This document shows, in pieces, positions 1-6,412 of a stretch of DNA of 8,124 nucleotides. Each line of letters begins with the position of its first letter. The first letter of the stretch is position 1. Source of the DNA: an uncultured bacterium (GTDB lineage: Bacteria > Bacteroidota > Bacteroidia > Bacteroidales > Bacteroidaceae); assembly GCA_905215655.1 (NCBI GenBank), contig CAJMQT010000087.1:1-8124 (forward strand). Direction: 5' to 3'. A model generated the notes under the pieces. The model was not told the origin of the DNA, made no database searches, and was given only the letters and a program-made list of their open reading frames with translations. The position numbers were made by a program, and so were the translations under genes.

Positions 1-22
1 ATTTACCCTCAAAGGTAATTAC

Positions 23-80
23 TCCCCTCCCTTTGGGGGCGGGGTCGGGGGAGAGGCTCTTGGGGAGGGCTGGGGAGGGG
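23..80. repeat. G/C-rich intergenic inverted repeat with G-quadruplex motif
   Basis: This lies just beyond the gmk stop codon, between gmk and whatever lies to the left. A pyrimidine run TCCCCTCCC (23-31) is complementary to a purine run at 73-80 (GGGAGGGG), and several G-runs lie between and within them. Positions 62-80 (ggggagggctggggagggg) fit the canonical four-run G-quadruplex pattern with loops of 1, 2 and 1 bases on the plus strand, which is the template strand for gmk. In the gmk transcript the region would be C-rich and end in a purine-rich arm, so it could fold into a GC-rich hairpin. No clear T-run was seen, so a classical intrinsic terminator is not supported. Positions 1-22 contain only a weak 5-bp inverted repeat (TTACC/GGTAA). 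I see no gene end here. Confidence 0.6.
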
Positions 81-83
81 CGT

Positions 84-650
84 CTATTTTACGAACTCCC
101 TCACAATCTTTTCGGTCTCCTCGACCGCCCGTTCAAGGTCGTCATTAATCACGACGCGGTCATATCTGTCGGCGAACGACAGTTCGAAAGAGGCTCGCTC
201 GATGCGTGTCGCTATCACTTCGGGGGCGTCCGTGCCGCGCCCTTCAAGCCGTTTGCGCAGCTCTTCGACCGACGGGGGCTGAATAAAGACGCTCAACGCC
301 CTGTCGCCATAATACTTTTTGATGTTGCATCCGCCTTTCACGTCCACGTCGAGGACCACGTTCTCGCCCTGCTCCAGCTGCTTTTCCACCTGCTGCTTCA
401 GCGTTCCGTAATAGCGGTCTTTATACACCTCCTCGTATTCGATGAACTCGTCGTTGTCTATCTTGCGGCGGAACTCGTCGGGAGTGACAAAGAAATATTC
501 CACGCCGTCACGCTCGTTGCCACGCGGCTGACGGCTGGTGCATGAGATACTGAACGCCAAGCGCAGCTCCTTCTGCGGCATAAGACGGTTTATTATCGTG
601 CTTTTCCCACTTCCGCTCGGTGCGGAAAAGATAATAATTTTTCCCTTCAT
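84..650 (-). CDS. gmk: Guanylate kinase (GMP kinase)
   Basis: Cytoplasmic enzyme that transfers phosphate from ATP to GMP to give GDP, needed for GTP and dGTP supply. Numbering from the ATG at 650-648, the protein has 188 residues, close to the usual 185-210. A P-loop, APSGSGKST, sits at residues 10-18. The GMP-binding region follows: S36, R40 (TSRQPRG) and Y52 (GVEYFF), then E71 and the YYGT motif at 80-83. DVDVKGG at 101-107 matches the conserved acidic strand of the family, and the basic lid segment is near 130-145 (RKRLEGRGTD). An in-frame TTG two codons upstream (656-654) is possible, but the ATG gives the normal family N-terminus MKGKIII. The gene lies 142 bases downstream of yicC on the same strand, a linkage seen in many bacteria, and no promoter box was found between them, so co-transcription is likely. 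The stop is TAG at 86-84. Confidence 0.97.
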   Translation of the reverse strand: MKGKIIIFSAPSGSGKSTIINRLMPQKELRLAFSISCTSRQPRGNERDGVEYFFVTPDEFRRKIDNDEFIEYEEVYKDRYYGTLKQQVEKQLEQGENVVLDVDVKGGCNIKKYYGDRALSVFIQPPSVEELRKRLEGRGTDAPEVIATRIERASFELSFADRYDRVVINDDLERAVEETEKIVREFVK

Positions 651-659
651 AATCAATAA

Positions 660-787
660 AAAATTAAGAGTTATGAATTAAGAATTAAGAGTTAGACCAA
701 TTAAAAATTAAGAGTTATGAATTAAGAATTAAGAAAATTACCAACAAAGCACATTTTCTTAATTCTTAATTCATAACTCTTAATTTT
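660..787. repeat. AT-rich element: perfect 35-bp inverted repeat plus 31-nt direct repeat
   Basis: Almost the whole yicC-gmk spacer is one repeat structure. The arm at 704-738 is exactly complementary over 35 bases to 753-787, with a 14-base loop (taccaacaaagcac, 739-752). A second copy of the left arm lies at 660-690 and matches 704-734 over 31 bases without mismatch. The right arm could therefore pair with either copy. The arms are made of short related words (AATTAAGA, ATTAAGAG, TTATGA), with no C on the left arm. The element sits inside the presumed yicC-gmk transcript, so the mRNA would carry a long AU-rich hairpin. I found no open reading frame or TAnnTTTG promoter box in it. It may act in RNA processing or partial termination, or be a neutral intergenic repeat. 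Function unknown. Confidence 0.93.
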
Positions 788-792
788 AATAA

Positions 793-1668
793 TTACAGCG
801 CATTAAGCACCTGTTCCTTTATTTGTTCGAGTTCGTCCTTCATCTTTACCACGATGTTTTGCATCTCCGCTTGGTTGCTTTTGCTGCCCGTGGTGTTTAT
901 CTCACGACCCATTTCCTGCGCGATGAAGCCGAGTTTCTTGCCCTGTCCCGGCTCGCCGTCCATCGTTTTGCGGAAATATTCAAGATGGTTGGTAAGGCGC
1001 TGTTTCTCTTCGCTTATGTCCAACTTCTCGATATAATAAATAAGTTCCTGCTCCAAGCGGTTCTTGTCGTAGTCTATCTCGGGGATGTTCTTCAAGTTTT
1101 CCGTTATTCTGCCGCGTATTTTCTCTACTCTCGACTTTTCATACGGCTCTATTGACGCCAGCAGAGCGGCGATGTTATCTATCTTTTCACTGAATTTAGT
1201 GTAAAGGGCGGCGCCCTCCTGACGGCGGAACTCTACAATCTCGTTCAACGCCCGGTCTATTCCCTCGCGTGCGGCGGTCCACTCCTCATCTGTCAGTTCT
1301 TCCGTCTCGGTCTTTGTCAGCACGTCCGGCATGCGCATGAGCGTGGCAAACCAGTCCTGCGGTTCGGGCATTCCCGTCCTTGCCGAGATGTCTTTTATCT
1401 GGTTGTAATAGTTTTCCAAGAGCGCCGAATTGATTGTCGTGGCGTCCGAAGCGGCGTCTTTCTCCACCCAGATGGCGAAGTCTACCTTGCCGCGGATAAG
1501 CGTCTCGGACAACATCCGGCGTATCTCCATCTCCTTCTCGCGGTAAATCGGAGCTATGCGCGTTGACAAATCAAGAGCCTTACTGTTAAGGGATTTAATT
1601 TCAACATGTATCTTCTTTCCATTGAAAGTCACGACAAACTTGCCGTAACCGGTCATTGATTGTATCAT
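793..1668 (-). CDS. yicC: YicC/YloC family endoribonuclease
   Basis: Member of the YicC (YloC in Bacillus) family. The E. coli protein has been described as a metal-dependent, oligomeric endoribonuclease that acts on RNAs including the small RNA RyhB; activity here is inferred from the family. At 291 residues the length is normal. The N-terminus MIQSMTGYGK is the family signature and fixes the ATG at 1668-1666. A YicC-like N-terminal domain covers about residues 1-155, a helical, charged middle section follows, and the C-terminal DUF1732 domain ends the protein, with the diagnostic QEMGREINTTGSKSN at 251-265 and a final amphipathic helix. The gene is first in a minus-strand pair with gmk. A TACTTTTG box lies 23 bases upstream of the start, so the 5' leader would be very short. 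The stop is TAA at 795-793, immediately next to the AT-rich hairpin. Confidence 0.95.
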   Translation of the reverse strand: MIQSMTGYGKFVVTFNGKKIHVEIKSLNSKALDLSTRIAPIYREKEMEIRRMLSETLIRGKVDFAIWVEKDAASDATTINSALLENYYNQIKDISARTGMPEPQDWFATLMRMPDVLTKTETEELTDEEWTAAREGIDRALNEIVEFRRQEGAALYTKFSEKIDNIAALLASIEPYEKSRVEKIRGRITENLKNIPEIDYDKNRLEQELIYYIEKLDISEEKQRLTNHLEYFRKTMDGEPGQGKKLGFIAQEMGREINTTGSKSNQAEMQNIVVKMKDELEQIKEQVLNAL

Positions 1669-1691
1669 AACAGTTTGTAGTTAAATTTATG

Positions 1692-1699
1692 CAAAAGTA
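1692..1699 (-). promoter_or_regulatory. Bacteroidota-type -7 box for yicC-gmk
   Basis: On the minus strand positions 1699-1692 read TACTTTTG, an exact match to the TAnnTTTG -7 consensus described for the Bacteroides primary sigma factor. Transcription would start near 1685, leaving about 16 bases before the yicC ATG. A good TTTG -33 box is not visible at the expected distance; only a T-rich run lies there, overlapping the plus-strand box region. The call rests on motif match and position. Confidence 0.6.
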
Positions 1700-1721
1700 C
1701 ATCTTTCTTCGGAAAAAAGCG

Positions 1722-1729
1722 TATTTTTG
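1722..1729 (+). promoter_or_regulatory. Bacteroidota-type -7 box for the tsaB-rseP gene cluster
   Basis: TATTTTTG matches the TAnnTTTG -7 consensus exactly. Transcription would begin near 1735, about 23 bases before the tsaB ATG at 1758. The expected -33 TTTG is not seen; the nearest candidate is TTTC at 1704-1707, with short spacing. The box lies downstream of an in-frame ATG at 1689, which argues that this upstream ATG is not used as the tsaB start. It is the only convincing plus-strand -7 box I found in the intergenic gaps, so it may serve all six plus-strand genes. Confidence 0.55.
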
Positions 1730-1757
1730 CACTTTATTTGAAAGATATTTCCGATTT

Positions 1758-2447
1758 ATGTCGTGTATTTTAAATATTGAAACAAGCACCGACGTATGCT
1801 CGGTGGCTGTAAGTCGCGACGGCGAATGTATTTTCAACAAGGAAGACCACGGTGGTCCCAACCATGCGGTAAGGCTCGGAACATTCGTCGACGAGGCGCT
1901 TTCGTATGTCGACATCCGCGACATCAAGCTCGACGCGGTTGCCGTCAGTTGCGGTCCCGGCTCTTATACGGGGCTTAGAATAGGCGTATCCATGGCGAAA
2001 GGCATTTGCTACGGACGCGATTTGAAACTCATCTCGGTGCCTACGCTCGAAATTCTCGCCGTGCCGGTGCTGCTCGGTCACGAACCGGAAGAAGACACTC
2101 TGCTATGTCCGATGCTCGACGCACGCCGGATGGAGGTCTACTCCGCCATATACGACCGCGCCCTCCGCGAAGTAAGAGGGGTGCAAGCCGACGTGGTGGA
2201 CACCGACACTTATAAAGAAATCCTCGACAAAGGCAAGGTCTGTTTCTTCGGAAACGGAGCCTGCAAGTGCATCGACGTGATCGACAATGACAATGCCGTG
2301 CTCATAAAAGGCATCGAACCGCTTGCCAAGAACATGTTTCCCATAGCCGAGAAGCGCTTTAACGCAGGCATATTTGAGGACGTTGCCTACTTCGTGCCGT
2401 TCTATCTTAAAGACTTTGTTGCAAAGACTCCGAAGAAACTTCTTTAA
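1758..2447 (+). CDS. tsaB: tRNA t6A biosynthesis protein TsaB
   Basis: TsaB is the inactive ASKHA-fold partner of TsaD. With TsaD and TsaE it forms the complex that moves the threonylcarbamoyl group from threonylcarbamoyl-AMP onto A37 of ANN-decoding tRNAs, giving t6A. The start chosen at 1758 gives 229 residues, the normal length, and the typical opening MSCILNIETSTDVCSVAVS (residues 1-19). The core motif GPGSYTGLRIG lies at 66-76, followed by the conserved VSMAKG helix (77-82) and VPTLEILA. An in-frame ATG at 1689 would add 23 aromatic and basic residues not expected in the family, and it precedes the predicted promoter box, so I reject it. The C-terminal half is less conserved, as usual. 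This is the first gene of the plus-strand run; the next gene starts 80 bases after its TAA stop. Confidence 0.94.
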   Translation: MSCILNIETSTDVCSVAVSRDGECIFNKEDHGGPNHAVRLGTFVDEALSYVDIRDIKLDAVAVSCGPGSYTGLRIGVSMAKGICYGRDLKLISVPTLEILAVPVLLGHEPEEDTLLCPMLDARRMEVYSAIYDRALREVRGVQADVVDTDTYKEILDKGKVCFFGNGACKCIDVIDNDNAVLIKGIEPLAKNMFPIAEKRFNAGIFEDVAYFVPFYLKDFVAKTPKKLL

Positions 2448-2527
2448 GAACGGCGACATTCTTCCAAGCCCGTGACAAACTGACGGAGCACGGAATAAGA
2501 CAACAAAAAAAACTAATAACAGTGCAA

Positions 2528-3124
2528 ATGAACATCGAAGGATTAGACTATAACACCCGACGCAAGAAGCTTATACTGCCCGAATACGGCAGAGAGGTAC
2601 AATACATGGTGGATTACGCCATAACATTGAAGAGCAAAGAGGAGCGTCAGAGATGCGCATACACCATTATCGGCATAATGGAACGCATGTTCCCGCAAAA
2701 CAAAGAGAGCATCGACTATGAGCAAAAGCTGTGGGATCATCTTGCGATAATGAGCGACTTCAAGCTCGACATCGACTATCCCGTCGACATAAGCGAGGCA
2801 AAGAACATTGCCAGAAAGCCGCAGCCGATGGACTATCCCAAGCAGAAGAACCCCGTGAAACATTACGGAAGCATGATGTTCGAACTGTTCGAGAAGCTCA
2901 AAGACATGCCGGAAGGACGCGAACGCGACGAACTCACGCGGCTGACTGCCAACCAGATGAAGCGTAACCTGATGCAATGGAGCCACGGTTCGAGCGACGA
3001 CGAGAAGATAGCGTCAGACCTCGCACGGTTTACCGAAGGCTCGGTGCAGCTGGATCTGGATAAGTTTAAATTCAACATCGGCAGCATGAAAGAGCCGGGA
3101 GAGAAACGCCGGAAGAGGAAATAG
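2528..3124 (+). CDS. DUF4290 domain protein of unknown function
   Basis: A 198-residue soluble protein that I recognise as the Bacteroidota DUF4290 family; its function is not known. The N-terminal signature LDYNTRRKKLILPEYGREVQ spans residues 6-25. A helical region follows (about 26-57), then KLWDHLAIMSDFKLDIDYP (67-85), a proline- and lysine-rich linker (about 97-109), HYGSMMFELFEKL (112-124) and a charged, helical C-terminal part that ends in a basic tail, EKRRKRK. No signal peptide or membrane segment is visible, so it is probably cytoplasmic. The basic tail would suit nucleic acid or ribosome contact, but that is a guess. A GTG two codons upstream (2522) is an alternative start; the ATG at 2528 fits the family better. 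It lies between tsaB and murA, among translation and cell-wall genes. Confidence 0.85.
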   Translation: MNIEGLDYNTRRKKLILPEYGREVQYMVDYAITLKSKEERQRCAYTIIGIMERMFPQNKESIDYEQKLWDHLAIMSDFKLDIDYPVDISEAKNIARKPQPMDYPKQKNPVKHYGSMMFELFEKLKDMPEGRERDELTRLTANQMKRNLMQWSHGSSDDEKIASDLARFTEGSVQLDLDKFKFNIGSMKEPGEKRRKRK

Positions 3125-3152
3125 ACCTGCCGAACATGAGGAAAAAGTAAAG

Positions 3153-3195
3153 AGCAAGAAAGAAACAACCAAGTAGCAAAAAAGAAACAACCAAG
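3153..3195 (+). repeat. Two-copy 22-base tandem repeat in the murA leader
   Basis: Positions 3153-3173 (agcaagaaagaaacaacc, then aag) recur at 3175-3195 with a single mismatch, giving a 22-base period. The whole DUF4290-murA spacer (3125-3227) is A/C-rich and poor in T, with no clear hairpin, so the leader before murA should be unstructured. I see no TAnnTTTG box here. It is probably a simple tandem duplication; a translational enhancer role is possible but not shown. Confidence 0.75.
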
Positions 3196-3227
3196 CCGCA
3201 ACAAGCCAAACCACTAACCATCGCAAT

Positions 3228-4535
3228 ATGGCATCTTTCATAATAGAAGGCGGACACCCGCTGAGCGGAACGATAAAGCCGCAGGGTGCGAAGAACGAGG
3301 CACTCGAAGTAATATGCGCATCGCTGCTTACGGCAGAAGAAGTGAGGATCAACAACATCCCCGACATACTCGATGTAAACAATCTGATCAAACTTCTTGT
3401 CGACATCGGAGTGACCGTTGAACGGATAAACCGCAACGACTATTCGTTCAAGGCGCAAGACATCAACCTCGATTATCTTGAAAGCGACGAGTTCATCCGC
3501 AAGTGCGCGTCGCTCCGTGGCAGCGTACTTATGATAGGGCCGCTGCTCTCCCGTTTCGGAAGAGCCGTGGTGACACAACCCGGCGGAGACAAGATCGGGC
3601 GCCGAAGACTTGACACTCACTTCCTCGGATTTAAGAATTTGGGTGCCACGTTCACTCATAACGACAAGCGGGGAACGTTCGAAATACACGGCAACGACCT
3701 CAAAGGCTGCTACATGTTGCTCGATGAAGCGTCGGTGACGGGTACGGCAAACATCATCATGGCTGCCGTTCTGACCGAAGGAACGACAACAATCTACAAC
3801 GCGGCGTGCGAGCCTTACATCCAGCAACTTTGTCACTTACTTAACCGTATGGGCGCCCGCATCAGCGGAATAGCGTCAAATCTGCTCACAATCGTAGGCG
3901 TAAAGAGCCTTCACGGAGCATCCCACACCATCCTGCCGGACATGATCGAGGTCGGCTCTTTCATCGGAATGGCTGCAATGGTGGGCAACGGCATACGCAT
4001 AAAGGACGTCTCTCTGCCAAATCTCGGTATCATTCCTGACGCTTTCCGACGGCTCGGCGTGAAGATAGACGTAGAAGGTGACGACATAATAATCCCCCGG
4101 ATGGAGACTTACGAAATCGATTCGTTCATCGACGGCTCGATAATGACGCTCTCAGACGCCCCTTGGCCGGGACTCACCCCCGACCTTCTGTCTGTATTGT
4201 TGGTTGTCGCCACGCAGGCAAGAGGCAGCGTATTGTTCCACCAGAAGATGTTCGAAAGCCGCCTGTTCTTTGTCGACAAACTCATCGACATGGGCGCACA
4301 GATAATCCTTTGCGACCCTCACAGGGCGGTGGTTGTAGGTCATGACCACAAAATAAGGTTGCGTGCGGGACGAATGTCGAGTCCCGACATACGCGCAGGA
4401 ATTGCTCTCCTCATCGCCGCTTTGAGTGCCAACGGCACAAGCCGGATTGACAACATCGCGCAGATTGACCGCGGATATGAGGACATCGAGGCACGTCTGA
4501 ACGCATTGGGAGCAAAAATCGAGAGAACGGAATGA
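3228..4535 (+). CDS. murA: UDP-N-acetylglucosamine 1-carboxyvinyltransferase, Asp-type
   Basis: Cytoplasmic enzyme that transfers enolpyruvate from PEP to UDP-GlcNAc, the first committed step of peptidoglycan synthesis. It has 435 residues, slightly longer than the E. coli enzyme (419), with the two-domain EPSP-synthase fold expected. The PEP/UDP-GlcNAc-binding KN pair is at K22-N23 (QGAKNEAL). The mobile active-site loop reads QPGGDKIGRRR at residues 117-127: D121 (codon GAC, 3588-3590) stands where E. coli has Cys115, and R126 aligns with Arg120. The catalytic Asp aligned with E. coli Asp305 is D319 (TPDLL). The C-terminal DRGYEDIEARL at 414-424 holds the conserved Arg (R415). Asp at the Cys position is known in other MurA enzymes to keep activity while preventing fosfomycin alkylation. 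No second murA is present here. The rimM gene starts 27 bases downstream, so the two are very likely co-transcribed. Confidence 0.96.
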   Translation: MASFIIEGGHPLSGTIKPQGAKNEALEVICASLLTAEEVRINNIPDILDVNNLIKLLVDIGVTVERINRNDYSFKAQDINLDYLESDEFIRKCASLRGSVLMIGPLLSRFGRAVVTQPGGDKIGRRRLDTHFLGFKNLGATFTHNDKRGTFEIHGNDLKGCYMLLDEASVTGTANIIMAAVLTEGTTTIYNAACEPYIQQLCHLLNRMGARISGIASNLLTIVGVKSLHGASHTILPDMIEVGSFIGMAAMVGNGIRIKDVSLPNLGIIPDAFRRLGVKIDVEGDDIIIPRMETYEIDSFIDGSIMTLSDAPWPGLTPDLLSVLLVVATQARGSVLFHQKMFESRLFFVDKLIDMGAQIILCDPHRAVVVGHDHKIRLRAGRMSSPDIRAGIALLIAALSANGTSRIDNIAQIDRGYEDIEARLNALGAKIERTE

Positions 4536-4562
4536 CAGGTCTTAACCTCATAAAGCGACAAG

Positions 4563-5090
4563 ATGATAAGAACGGAAGACGTTTACAAAATAGGCAAGAT
4601 AGGCAAGCCGCACGGCATAAACGGCGAAGTTTCGTTTATGTTTGACGACGATGTGTTCGACCGTACCGACTCCGACTACCTTATATTACTAATCGACGGA
4701 ATCCTTGTTCCTTTCTTTTTCGAGGAATACAGATTTAAGACGGGCGAGACGGCGCTCGTGAAATTCTGCGACATAGACAGCAAAGAGCAGGCTCAGGAGC
4801 TTACGGGCTGCGATGTTTACTTTGCCCGCGAGCTTGCCGGCGACGACGGTTTGTCGTCTTCCTTGCATTCCATCGCTGGCTTTACGATGACAGACGCCGC
4901 CGACAACAATAAGCCGATAGGCACAATAACGAGCGTCGACGACTCGACGGTGAACATTCTTTTCAACGTCACGACGCCCGAAGGACGCGACATTCTGATA
5001 CCTGCGTCAGAAGAATACATCAACGACATCAACATAGAAAAACGTGAAATAAGAGTCAGTCTGCCCGAAGGACTGCTCGATTTGGAATGA
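4563..5090 (+). CDS. rimM: Ribosome maturation factor RimM
   Basis: RimM binds ribosomal protein S19 in the 30S head and assists late processing of 16S rRNA and small-subunit assembly. The protein has 175 residues, the usual length. The N-terminal RimM beta-barrel opens with the family motif GKIGKPHGINGEV (11-23). A PRC-barrel-like C-terminal domain covers about residues 100-175: IAGFTMTD (104-111), PIGTITSV (118-125), DILIPASEEYI (143-153) and the terminal LPEGLLDL (167-174) are typical. The linker near 92-101 (AGDDGLSSSL) is acidic and serine-rich. The ATG at 4563 is the only sensible start for this N-terminus. In many bacteria rimM sits next to rpsP and trmD; here it follows murA and precedes dxr, an arrangement I associate with Bacteroidales. 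An 11-base tandem repeat element begins 15 bases after the stop. Confidence 0.94.
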   Translation: MIRTEDVYKIGKIGKPHGINGEVSFMFDDDVFDRTDSDYLILLIDGILVPFFFEEYRFKTGETALVKFCDIDSKEQAQELTGCDVYFARELAGDDGLSSSLHSIAGFTMTDAADNNKPIGTITSVDDSTVNILFNVTTPEGRDILIPASEEYINDINIEKREIRVSLPEGLLDLE

Positions 5091-5105
5091 GATTATAATC
5101 ATAAT

Positions 5106-5238
5106 GGGAGTTAAAAGGGAGTTAAAAGGGAGTTAACGGGAGTAAAAAGGAAGTTATCGGACGCATGCCTTGCAGGGTAATATCCGTTAACTCCCTTTTT
5201 ACTCCCTTTTTACTCCCTTTTTACTCCCTTTTTACTCC
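5106..5238. repeat. Inverted array of 11-base tandem units between rimM and dxr
   Basis: The left arm holds five units, mostly 11 bases long: gggagttaaaa at 5106-5116 and 5117-5127, gggagttaac at 5128-5137, gggagtaaaaa at 5138-5148, and ggaagttatc at 5149-5158. The right arm holds four exact copies of the complement, actcccttttt, at 5190-5200, 5201-5211, 5212-5222 and 5223-5233, plus a partial unit at 5234-5238. The inner part of each arm has a variant unit: gggagttaacgg (5128-5139) is exactly complementary to ccgttaactccc (5184-5195). The spacer between the arms (about 5162-5182) is unrelated sequence. The element fills most of the 165-base gap, ends 17 bases before the dxr start, and would fold strongly in RNA. 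No U-run follows it apart from those inside the arm. Confidence 0.93.
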
Positions 5239-5255
5239 ATATCAATAAAAAAGAC

Positions 5256-6407
5256 ATGAAGAAACAAATAGCCATTCTGGGGTCAACAGGTTCGATAGGA
5301 ACACAGGCTTTGGAGGTGATAAAAGACCACTCGGACTTATACGAGGCATACTGTCTGACGGCCAACAACCGTGTGGAGGAGCTGGCACAACAGGCACGCG
5401 CATTCCGTCCGGCAGCGGTGGTTATAGCCAACGAAGACAAGTATGACGAGCTGAAAGACCTTCTGCAAGACCTTCCGGACATAAAGGTCTACGCCGGAAT
5501 GAAGGCAATCGAAGAGATTGTCGAAGCCGAACCGATAGACATGGTGCTTACGGCGATGGTGGGATTTGCCGGATTAAGCCCTACAATTCACGCCATAAAA
5601 GCGCGCAAGAAGATCTGTCTTGCCAACAAGGAGACGCTTGTCGTGGCGGGAGAGCTTATCTGCCGCCTTGCCGGCGAGTACCGCGTGCCGATTATCCCGG
5701 TTGACAGCGAGCATTCGGCGATATTCCAAAGCATCATCGGAGAGGGCGACAACGAGATTGAGAAGATACTTCTGACGGCATCGGGCGGTCCGTTCCGCAA
5801 CTTCACCAAGGAGCAGCTTGTCTCCGTCACGAAAGCCGACGCGCTGAAACATCCCACATGGAGCATGGGCGCAAAGATTACGATAGACAGTGCCACGATG
5901 ATGAACAAGGGCTTTGAGGTTATCGAAGCAAAGTGGCTCTTCGGCGTCCCGACTGACAAGATACAGGTATTGGTTCATCCGCAGAGCATCGTCCACAGCG
6001 CCGTACAGTTTGTTGACGGCGCCGTGAAGGCACAACTCGGCGTGCCGGACATGCGCCTTCCCATCCAGTTCGCATTCTCTTATCCCGACCGTCTGCACCT
6101 TCCGGGCGAGCGTCTCGACCTGTTCCGCCATCCGTTGGAGTTCTTCGAGCCTGATATGGAGAAGTTCCGCTGTCTTGCGTTGGCTTTCGACGCGATAAAC
6201 AAAGGTGGCAACATGCCGTGCATCCTCAACGCCGCCAACGAGATAGTCAACCGTGCCTTCCTCGAAGACCGCTGCTCTTTCATGCAGATGAGCGACGTCA
6301 TCGAGAAGACCATGGCTACCGTTGCGTTCAGCCGGACGCCTGATTACGAGACTTATATCGCCACCGACGCCGAGGCAAGAAGAGTGGCGGAAGAGAATAT
6401 TAAATAA
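5256..6407 (+). CDS. dxr: 1-deoxy-D-xylulose 5-phosphate reductoisomerase
   Basis: Second enzyme of the MEP (non-mevalonate) isoprenoid pathway: it rearranges and reduces DXP to 2-C-methyl-D-erythritol 4-phosphate using NADPH and a divalent metal. It has 383 residues, the normal length. The N-terminal NADPH-binding motif GSTGSIG is at 9-15. NKETLV at 124-129 is the conserved domain linker. The metal ligands D150 and E152 lie in VDSEHSAIFQ, the flexible region SGGPFR is at 176-181, and the active-site stretch HPTWSMGAKITIDSATMMNK (199-218) is followed by the third metal ligand E221. Conserved substrate-contact residues S212, N217 and K218 are present, so the enzyme should be active; it is the usual target of fosmidomycin. 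The ATG at 5256 directly gives the family N-terminus MKKQIAILGSTG. The gene lies between two intergenic inverted repeats and ahead of rseP. Confidence 0.97.
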   Translation: MKKQIAILGSTGSIGTQALEVIKDHSDLYEAYCLTANNRVEELAQQARAFRPAAVVIANEDKYDELKDLLQDLPDIKVYAGMKAIEEIVEAEPIDMVLTAMVGFAGLSPTIHAIKARKKICLANKETLVVAGELICRLAGEYRVPIIPVDSEHSAIFQSIIGEGDNEIEKILLTASGGPFRNFTKEQLVSVTKADALKHPTWSMGAKITIDSATMMNKGFEVIEAKWLFGVPTDKIQVLVHPQSIVHSAVQFVDGAVKAQLGVPDMRLPIQFAFSYPDRLHLPGERLDLFRHPLEFFEPDMEKFRCLALAFDAINKGGNMPCILNAANEIVNRAFLEDRCSFMQMSDVIEKTMATVAFSRTPDYETYIATDAEARRVAEENIK

Positions 6408-6412
6408 TTAAA

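Noticed and set aside
33..545. Plus-strand open frame of 170 codons opposite gmk
   Set aside because: It is antisense to the well-supported gmk, begins in the G-rich intergenic repeat and shows no family motif.
660..787. Terminal inverted repeats of an insertion sequence or MITE
   Set aside because: The loop is only 14 bases, there is no target-site duplication that I can identify, and no transposase is nearby. A mobile origin remains possible but is not supported as an insertion-sequence call.
1689..1757. A 23-codon N-terminal extension of tsaB
   Set aside because: It precedes the predicted promoter box at 1722-1729 and encodes residues not expected before the conserved TsaB start.
3072..3836. 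Minus-strand open frame of 254 codons opposite murA and its leader
   Set aside because: It lies antisense to a clear murA, has no recognisable family motif, and spans the A/C-rich leader as a low-complexity hydrophobic stretch. It is an open-frame shadow of the codon usage of murA.
5106..5238. CRISPR array
   Set aside because: The units are 11 bases long, directly adjacent with no spacers, and half are inverted; no cas genes are present.
5574..6131. Minus-strand open frame of 185 codons opposite dxr
   Set aside because: It is fully inside dxr, which has all its catalytic residues, and the composition is typical of an antisense shadow.
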